DNA of 10,047 nt from Clostridiales bacterium. Lineage in GTDB: Bacteria > Bacillota > Clostridia > Lachnospirales > Lachnospiraceae. The stretch lies in contig JAHZHG010000070.1 of NCBI GenBank assembly GCA_019420425.1, positions 1 to 10,047 of the forward strand, read 5' to 3'. Under the pieces are notes generated by a model, which saw only the letters and a list, made by a program, of their open reading frames with translations, was not told where the DNA came from and ran no database searches. Position numbers and translations under genes: made by a program. Below, in pieces: positions 4,699 through 10,047 of the stretch. Within the stretch, counting starts at the first letter, position 1. Every line of letters begins with the position of its first letter.

Positions 4699-7332
4699 TT
4701 ACTTTTTTTTCTTTTTTTGCCTGCGCTTTTCCCGGAATGCCTCTCGCTTCTCCCCGATTTTATTCCGGGCCTGGTAGCACTTGACCACGATCTGGGAAAA
4801 CAGGAAAATCAGGCCCATTGCCGTCCAGACGATCATGCCCATCAGAATCCAGTCCGTATCCAGCGGAGAATCTACGCTGAGGAACTCCGGAAATACCAGC
4901 ATGGCCGCAAGGAACAGGACGCCCATCGCTATCGTCAGCAGAGCATGCCTCCAGTTCATCGGCAGGCAGACCCGGTATAATACCCACAGGCTGACCGCTC
5001 CGCCCACCACGGTGTTCATCGTGGAGATCAGAATCGGGTTCAGCCCCAGCAGATTTCCAAAGTGCTGAATAATCAGGATACTGCACACCATGGACAGCGC
5101 CGCCGGCAGGGCGTTGCGCATGACATGGGGCAGAAAGCCGCCCTTGCTCACTGACTGATTCTGCTCCAGGGTCAGCAAAAAGCTGGGGATACCGATCATC
5201 AGCGTGCTGATCAGGGACAGCTGCACCGGAATGAACGGATAGGAGCGCTCCAATATAATAAAGATCACGCACAGCAGTACCGAGTAGATGGTCTTGGTCA
5301 GATACAATGCGCTGACCCGCTCCATATTGGCAATGATAATCCGGCCTTCTGTCAACACAGCGGGCATACTGGCAAAGTCCGAATCCATCAGCACGATATG
5401 GGCGGCCTGCTTTGCCGAATCGCTGCCCGCCGCCATAGCGATGCCGCAGTCTGCGTCTTTAATCGCCAGCACATCGTTTACGCCGTCGCCGATCATACCT
5501 ACGGTATGCTTATTCAGCTGAAATGCCTTTACCAGCGCCTGCTTATGCTCAGGCGTCACTCGTCCGAATACATTATACTCATCGATGATGCCCTTTAGCT
5601 CCTCAGGGTCTGTGGGCAGGGAGGACGCATCAATATACCGGTCCGCACCGTCCAGGCCTGCCTTTTGGGCAATACGGGAAACGGTGAGGGGATTATCTCC
5701 CGACACAACCTTTACGCTCACGCCCTGCTCACGGAAATAGGCAAAGGTGGGCTCCGCCGTGGGCCGGATCACATCGGAAATAATAATCAGGCCTATCGGC
5801 TCTATTCCGGCTACCGTGGAAGTCTCGGTATCCATGCTTTTCGCCTTTCCCAGGAGAAGCACGCGCAGGCCCTCCTCGGAATATCCGCGTATCCGTTCAA
5901 GCAGCGCTTCCGTCTTATCCGTCTTTTCCCGGCCGGCGGTGTCAGCAGCCGGATGGCCAGGAGCCTTCTCCTCAATCTCCCGGTGGCCGCCTGCCACCTC
6001 AATGATCTGGGAGCCGTCCTCTCCGGTCTCTACCTCTACCTCACCGTCAACAGGACCCTCCAGGGAAATCCGCTGACCCGACATGGCTTCTTCCTTCTGC
6101 GCCGGGGCTGACTTATCGGTGATCGCCGCTGCGGCCGCACGTACCTCCGTCTCTTCTTCCTCCCCGCCGTTCAGCAGGAACTCAGGCGCGCCCAGCACAA
6201 AAATTCCCTGCTCCTCGTACTGGATCGCTCTGTACTTCCGTTCAGAGGAAAACGGAATATCCGCGGTCTTTATCCAGCCTTCGGTTTTCCGGAAATAGCT
6301 CATCAGCGCGGACTGAGTAATATTCACATCCTCAAACGCAAAGGCCATGTGGTTCATGACATCGTGAACCTCTGCCGTTGTGTGCCCGTCCAGGGCCGCC
6401 ACCTCTTTTACCTCCAGCTCTCCTGTGGTAATCGTCCCGGTCTTATCCGTGCAGAGCACGTCTACCCGGGCCAGGGCCTCAATGGCCTCCATCTCCTGAA
6501 CCAGGGCGCGCTTTCTCGCCAGACGGCCCACGCCGAGGATAAAGGAAACGCTGGTCAGCAGCACCAGGCCTTCGGGGATCATGCCGATCACGCCCCCCAC
6601 CGTCTTTACCAGGGAATCGGAAAAGCTCATTCCGGAAATACTGCGGTGGGAAAGGTACAGAGCGATCCCTGCCGGCACAATCAGCACGCTGACGATGCGG
6701 ATAATCCGCTCGATCGTGCGTTTCATCTCTGAGGCGGCACGCTTTTTGGTCTTGGCCTTCGCCGCCAGCTGTACCGCATAGTTTTCTTCGCCCACATGGA
6801 TAACCTTCCCGTAGCCGCTGCCCGCCGCAACGAAGCTGCCGCTCATCAGCATATCCCCCGGCCGCTTTTTCACCGGCTTTGATTCTCCGGTCAGCATGGA
6901 CTCATTGATTTCCAGGCCGTAGGCCTCCTCCACAATACAGTCGGTACAGATCTGATCTCCGGCCTCCACTGCCAGCAGATCGTCCATCACGACCTCATCC
7001 ACCGGCAGCTCCTGGCGGATTCCTTCGCGCACTACCCTGGCCTTTACCGCGGTAAGCACAGAAAGCTGATCGATCAGGCTCTTCACCTTCAGCTCCTGGA
7101 AAATGCCGATCACCGAATTGCTCACCACGATGAGCAGAAAGGTCATGTTTTTGATCTGCCCGGACACCAGGATCAGCACCGCCAGAAACAGGTTCAGGAT
7201 ATTAAAGTACGTTATCGTGTGGGAAAGAACAATTTCTTTTTTACTTTTAGAAATTCCCTGGTCCAGAATGTTTACCTGTCCCTGGGAAATCCGTTCCTCC
7301 ACCTCTGCTTTTGTTAATCCTTTATTGTTCAT
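4699..7332 (-). CDS. Cation-translocating P-type ATPase (P2-like) with N-domain insertion
   Basis: This 877-residue ATP-driven membrane pump has the full P-type set: actuator-loop TGES at 148-151, PEGL in the fourth membrane helix (253-256), the phosphorylated Asp in DKTGT (D296), SGDN at 544-547 and GDGVND at 615-620. Membrane segments lie near 40-80, 210-270 and in the C-terminal third (about 680-855). It resembles the Exp7/CaxP-like Ca2+/cation exporters of Firmicutes, but the transported ion cannot be assigned. Oddities: the nucleotide-binding motif reads LGAPE, not KGAPE (380-384), and is followed by an acidic, Ala/Glu/Gly-rich insert of about 90 residues (388-475), making it longer than relatives of about 780. 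It also ends in KKKKK after a basic tail, coded by two long A-runs. ATG 7332 is the only sensible start because TAA lies in frame 9 bases upstream; GGAGG is 14 bases away. It is probably monocistronic, divergent from the PurF-like gene. Confidence 0.93.
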   Translation of the reverse strand: MNNKGLTKAEVEERISQGQVNILDQGISKSKKEIVLSHTITYFNILNLFLAVLILVSGQIKNMTFLLIVVSNSVIGIFQELKVKSLIDQLSVLTAVKARVVREGIRQELPVDEVVMDDLLAVEAGDQICTDCIVEEAYGLEINESMLTGESKPVKKRPGDMLMSGSFVAAGSGYGKVIHVGEENYAVQLAAKAKTKKRAASEMKRTIERIIRIVSVLIVPAGIALYLSHRSISGMSFSDSLVKTVGGVIGMIPEGLVLLTSVSFILGVGRLARKRALVQEMEAIEALARVDVLCTDKTGTITTGELEVKEVAALDGHTTAEVHDVMNHMAFAFEDVNITQSALMSYFRKTEGWIKTADIPFSSERKYRAIQYEEQGIFVLGAPEFLLNGGEEEETEVRAAAAAITDKSAPAQKEEAMSGQRISLEGPVDGEVEVETGEDGSQIIEVAGGHREIEEKAPGHPAADTAGREKTDKTEALLERIRGYSEEGLRVLLLGKAKSMDTETSTVAGIEPIGLIIISDVIRPTAEPTFAYFREQGVSVKVVSGDNPLTVSRIAQKAGLDGADRYIDASSLPTDPEELKGIIDEYNVFGRVTPEHKQALVKAFQLNKHTVGMIGDGVNDVLAIKDADCGIAMAAGSDSAKQAAHIVLMDSDFASMPAVLTEGRIIIANMERVSALYLTKTIYSVLLCVIFIILERSYPFIPVQLSLISTLMIGIPSFLLTLEQNQSVSKGGFLPHVMRNALPAALSMVCSILIIQHFGNLLGLNPILISTMNTVVGGAVSLWVLYRVCLPMNWRHALLTIAMGVLFLAAMLVFPEFLSVDSPLDTDWILMGMIVWTAMGLIFLFSQIVVKCYQARNKIGEKREAFREKRRQKKKKK

Positions 7333-7358
7333 TTTACTTTATCATTCCTCCGTCTCTT

Positions 7359-7387
7359 ATTCTACATGCTTTTATTTCCATTTGCAA
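7359..7387 (-). promoter_or_regulatory. Promoter of the P-type ATPase gene
   Basis: Minus-strand TTGCAA (7387-7382), a 17-bp spacer and TAGAAT (7364-7359) form a good vegetative promoter. Transcription would start near 7352, right at the GGAGG (7351-7347), leaving a leader of about 20 bases before ATG 7332. A helical-phased direct repeat lies directly upstream of the -35. Confidence 0.6.
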
Positions 7388-7388
7388 T

Positions 7389-7406
7389 TAAAGATTTCTA
7401 AAGATT
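7389..7406. repeat. Direct repeat TAAAGATT with 10-bp period
   Basis: TAAAGATT occurs at 7389-7396 and again at 7399-7406, exactly one helical turn apart. The pair sits immediately upstream of the ATPase -35 and just upstream of the opposite promoter's -35. Tandem half-sites with this phasing are typical of OmpR/PhoB-type response regulators. An activator or repressor site is inferred only. Confidence 0.35.
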
Positions 7407-7410
7407 GTAT

Positions 7411-7439
7411 TTGCCTATTTCTGATTTTTTTGTTACTAT
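7411..7439 (+). promoter_or_regulatory. Candidate promoter of the PurF-like gene
   Basis: TTGCCT (7411-7416), a 17-bp spacer and TACTAT (7434-7439) each match 4 of 6 consensus bases. Transcription would begin around 7446, at the left arm of the inverted repeat 7446-7466. No purine-repressor type PurBox was recognised. Confidence 0.45.
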
Positions 7440-7445
7440 TTAGTA

Positions 7446-7466
7446 TACAGGGAGTAAATTCCTGTA
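7446..7466. repeat. Inverted repeat at the PurF-like gene's transcription start
   Basis: TACAGG (7446-7451) and CCTGTA (7461-7466) are perfect 6-bp arms around a 9-base spacer. Their position over the presumed transcription start suits a repressor operator, or a small hairpin at the 5' end of the mRNA. No particular regulator is recognised. Confidence 0.35.
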
Positions 7467-7501
7467 CTTAATTGAGAAAAGAAAGGAAAACATGGATATC
7501 T

Positions 7502-8911
7502 ATGGGTGGATTTTTTGGAGTAGCATCAAAGGAAAACTGTGTACTTGACCTGTTTTTCGGTACCGACTATCATTCTCACCTGGGCACGAGACGCGCCGGC
7601 ATGGCGGTTTACGGGCCAAAGGGCTTTGACCGTGCCATACACAACATCGAAAACTCTCCCTTCCGCACAAAATTTGAGCGGGACGCGGACGAACTGAACG
7701 GCCATCTCGGCATTGGCTGTATTTCCGACTATGACCCCCAGCCTCTGCTGGTCAATTCCCATCTCGGCAATTTCGCTATTACTATCGTAGGAAAAATTAA
7801 TAATAAAGAAGAGCTGATTCAGTCCTCCTACAAAAACGGCTGTTCCCATTTCATGGGCAACAGCGGCGGAAACATCAACAGTACAGAGCTGGTTGCCGGG
7901 CTGATCTGCCAGCAGGACAGCTTTCTGGAGGGCATCCGCTATGTACAGCGCGCCGTCCGCGGCTCACTGACCCTGCTTTTGATGACGGACAAGGGAATCT
8001 ACGCCGCCAGAGACCTGCTGGGACGTACGCCGGTTATTGTCGGCCATAAGGAAAACAGCGGCTTCTGCCTTTCCTTTGAAAGCTTTGCCTATCTGAACCT
8101 GGGCTATACCGATTACTGCGAACTCGGTCCCGGGGAAATTGTATTTGTCACTCCCGAAGGCGTGGAAACACTCTCCGGCCCCGAAAAGGAAATGAAGATC
8201 TGTTCCTTTCTCTGGGTGTATTATGGATATCCGACCTCGACCTACGAAGGCGTCAACGTAGAGAAAATGCGCTACGCCTGCGGCGATATGCTGGCCAGAC
8301 GGGATAATGTAAAGCCTGACCTGGTAGCCGGAGTCCCCGATTCCGGCATCGCCCATGCCGTCGGCTATGCCAACCGCTCCGGCGTCCCCTTTGCCCGCCC
8401 CTTTATCAAATATACGCCGACCTGGCCGAGATCGTTCATGCCGACGACCCAGAGCCAGAGAAATCTGATCGCCAAAATGAAGCTGATCCCGGTACACCAG
8501 CTGATCAAGGACCAACGTCTCCTGCTGATCGACGACTCCATCGTGCGCGGCACACAGCTGCGTGAAACTACGGAGTTTCTCTACCAGAACGGCGCCAAAG
8601 AGGTACATATCCGTCCCGCCTGTCCGCCTCTGGTATACGGCTGCAAGTTTTTGAACTTTTCCCGCTCCTCCTCTGATCTGGATCTGATCACCAGAAGGAT
8701 TATCCAGAAAAGAGAAGGCTGCCAGGTTTCTGACGAAACTCTGGCAACCTACTGTGATCCGGATCATCAAAATTATAAAGATATGGTGGAGGAAATCCGC
8801 AAAGAGCTGAACTTCACCACCCTGCGCTATCACCGGCTGGATGATATGATCGCTTCCATCGGAATCTCTCCGTGCAGGCTCTGCACGTACTGCTGGAACG
8901 GAAAAGAGTAA
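7502..8911 (+). CDS. PurF-like protein: degenerate glutaminase domain, intact phosphoribosyltransferase domain
   Basis: The 469-residue product has PurF domain order: N-terminal class II glutamine amidotransferase (1-230), then type I phosphoribosyltransferase. The PRPP loop LLLIDDSIVRGTQ (340-352) and GVPDSGIAHAVGYANRSGVPF (277-297) are well preserved. C234, C381 and a C-terminal CRLCTYC (C458, C461, C464) match the 4Fe-4S cysteines of the Bacillus PurF class. The glutaminase half appears dead: true PurF starts C-G-x-F-G, whereas this starts M-G-G-F-F-G, with Gly for the catalytic Cys; the RYST glutamine-binding Arg motif is replaced by CISDYD (73-78) and the NG oxyanion motif by VG (96-97). 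It may use ammonia, or have a non-biosynthetic or regulatory role. Databases may label it amidophosphoribosyltransferase. ATG 7502 fits the family alignment; an in-frame TTG at 7472 is possible. It converges on TrkH with a 4-bp gap. Confidence 0.85.
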   Translation: MGGFFGVASKENCVLDLFFGTDYHSHLGTRRAGMAVYGPKGFDRAIHNIENSPFRTKFERDADELNGHLGIGCISDYDPQPLLVNSHLGNFAITIVGKINNKEELIQSSYKNGCSHFMGNSGGNINSTELVAGLICQQDSFLEGIRYVQRAVRGSLTLLLMTDKGIYAARDLLGRTPVIVGHKENSGFCLSFESFAYLNLGYTDYCELGPGEIVFVTPEGVETLSGPEKEMKICSFLWVYYGYPTSTYEGVNVEKMRYACGDMLARRDNVKPDLVAGVPDSGIAHAVGYANRSGVPFARPFIKYTPTWPRSFMPTTQSQRNLIAKMKLIPVHQLIKDQRLLLIDDSIVRGTQLRETTEFLYQNGAKEVHIRPACPPLVYGCKFLNFSRSSSDLDLITRRIIQKREGCQVSDETLATYCDPDHQNYKDMVEEIRKELNFTTLRYHRLDDMIASIGISPCRLCTYCWNGKE

Positions 8912-8915
8912 ATAC

Positions 8916-10047
8916 TTATTTTTTCCAGGTCTTTCTGGAGAGGAGTACCAGCAATGGGAAAATCTCCAGACGGCCGACCAGCATGTCAAACATCAGCACA
9001 TACTTTGAAATGGGCGAAAACAGCCCGAAATTCTGCGACGGCCCCACCATTTCCAGACCGGGGCCGATATTGTTTATTGTCGCGGCAACCGCCGTAAAAT
9101 TCGTCGTGAATCCAAAATTGTCCAGGGAGACAATCAGCACGGAAAGTGCAAAAATCCCGCAGTAGGCAATCAAAAAGTTCTGAATGGAACGCAGCACCTC
9201 TTTATCCAGACATCTTCCCTCCAGAGATATCTTGCAGACACTCCGCGGATGGATCACATGGGCCACCTCATTGCGCACTGCCTTGCACATCACCAGAAAA
9301 CGGGAAACCTTGATTCCTCCGCCCGTACTGCCTGCGCACGCTCCGATAAACATCAGTCCCACCAGAATCGTTTTTGAAAATTCCGGCCAGCGGTCAAAAT
9401 CCACCGTGGAAAATCCGGTGGTGGTGATAATCGAACCCACCTGGAAGGCCGCATGGTGAAACGCCTCAAAAAGATTGGGAAACATCGTCCGGATATTGGC
9501 CGTAATCAGGACAACCGCCGCCAGGATAATAAAGAAATACCACCGCATCTCCTCACATGCCCGCGCCTGCCGGAATTTCCGCGAGTAAATCAGAAAATAC
9601 ACGTTAAAATTCACGCCAAACAGAATCATAAATATCGTAATGACCGCCTGGCTGACCACGTTGTAGGAGGCAATGCTGTCATTCAGGATGCCGAAGCCGC
9701 CGGTGCCCGCCGTACCAAAGGAAATGGTAAGCGAATCAAAAACCGGCATACCCGTCAGCAGCAAAAGCACAATCTGCACAAGGGTCATCACCACATATAT
9801 TCCATAGAGGATCATGGCCGTGCTCTTTACCTTGGGCACCAGCTTTCCCACGGAGGGGCCCGGGCTTTCCGCCTTCATCAGATACATGTTGTAGTTTCCG
9901 GCCAGGGGAAGGATGGCCAGCAAAAGCACCAGCACGCCCATGCCTCCCAGCCAGTGGGTGAAGCTCCTCCAGAACAGACAGCCGTTGGACAGCCCCTCCA
10001 CGTTGGAGAGGATGCTGGCTCCTGTGGTGGGAAAGCCGGAGACGGGC
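8916..10047 (-). CDS. trkH: TrkH-family potassium uptake channel subunit, N-terminus off the right edge
   Basis: The frame runs from beyond the right edge to a TAA at 8918-8916, giving 376 complete codons, so about 100 N-terminal residues are missing. Upstream of an internal GTG at 10001 the frame continues in family sequence (GFPTTGASIL, 10038-10009 region), so that GTG is not the start. Four pore-loop filters of the Trk/Ktr/HKT superfamily are visible: FPTTGAS, GTAGTGGFG, ITTTGFST and INNIGPGL. The LFWRSFTHWLGGMG block and the gating-loop motif GSTGGGIKVSR are also present. It forms the membrane-embedded K+ pathway and normally works with a cytoplasmic TrkA/KtrA-type nucleotide-binding subunit, which is not in this window and may lie upstream of this gene. 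It ends RKTWKK. Its stop is 4 bp from the convergent PurF-like stop, with no terminator between them. Confidence 0.94.
   Translation of the reverse strand, partial: PVSGFPTTGASILSNVEGLSNGCLFWRSFTHWLGGMGVLVLLLAILPLAGNYNMYLMKAESPGPSVGKLVPKVKSTAMILYGIYVVMTLVQIVLLLLTGMPVFDSLTISFGTAGTGGFGILNDSIASYNVVSQAVITIFMILFGVNFNVYFLIYSRKFRQARACEEMRWYFFIILAAVVLITANIRTMFPNLFEAFHHAAFQVGSIITTTGFSTVDFDRWPEFSKTILVGLMFIGACAGSTGGGIKVSRFLVMCKAVRNEVAHVIHPRSVCKISLEGRCLDKEVLRSIQNFLIAYCGIFALSVLIVSLDNFGFTTNFTAVAATINNIGPGLEMVGPSQNFGLFSPISKYVLMFDMLVGRLEIFPLLVLLSRKTWKK

Noticed and set aside
4760..5272. Open frame of 170 codons within the ATPase gene on the same strand
   Set aside because: It is an out-of-frame reading of the ATPase C-terminal membrane region and lacks membrane or domain character.
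7964..8989. Long open frame of 341 codons antisense to the PurF-like gene
   Set aside because: It lies opposite a well-supported gene, has no recognisable family features, and looks like a codon-bias shadow.
9999..10001. GTG at 10001 as the start of TrkH
   Set aside because: The frame continues upstream with conserved TrkH filter sequence (FPTTGAS), so the gene is cut by the window edge, not started there.
4699..10047. ATPase, PurF-like protein and TrkH as one novel ion-related system
   Set aside because: The genes are on opposing strands with separate promoters and no shared partner; adjacency alone does not support a joint function.

Overview
The window looks like chromosome of a Clostridia member, most likely Lachnospiraceae-like. 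That is inferred from the mixed AT/GC composition with strong GGAGG-type ribosome sites, the GPH transporter / FGGY kinase / ROK regulator style of sugar locus, and an iron-sulfur type PurF relative. No RNA genes, CRISPR, insertion sequences or phage genes were seen.

Left half (1-4569): a compact sugar or polyol locus. On the minus strand, reading 5' to 3', are a short-chain dehydrogenase (3225-2449), an FGGY-family sugar kinase (2422-827) and a GPH-family cation:sugar symporter (810 to beyond base 1). Gaps of 26 and 16 bp mark these as one operon. A ROK-family repressor (3433-4569) is transcribed divergently. The 207-bp intergenic region carries the same pseudo-palindrome at both ends, one copy between the -35 and -10 of the operon promoter and one just downstream of the regulator's promoter. 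The simplest reading is import of a sugar or polyol, NAD-linked oxidation to a ketose and phosphorylation, with ROK repression of the operon and of itself. The substrate cannot be read from the sequence.

Middle (4570-7471): a convergent intergenic stretch holds a good minus-strand intrinsic terminator and a tiny reading frame that resembles the start of a cell-wall amidase. Next is a P-type cation ATPase (7332-4699, minus) with an unusual acidic insertion of about 90 residues in its nucleotide-binding region and a poly-lysine tail. A 139-bp divergent region follows, with a promoter candidate for each side, a helical-phased direct repeat and an inverted repeat.

Right part (7472-10047): a plus-strand PurF (amidophosphoribosyltransferase) homologue. 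Its phosphoribosyltransferase half and Fe-S cysteines look intact, but its glutaminase half has lost the catalytic N-terminal cysteine and other key residues. Four bases after its stop, and convergent with it, is a TrkH-type potassium channel subunit that runs off the right edge. The most interesting items are the degenerate-glutaminase PurF paralogue and the paired operator architecture of the ROK locus. Nothing in the window by itself amounts to a defence or mobile system.
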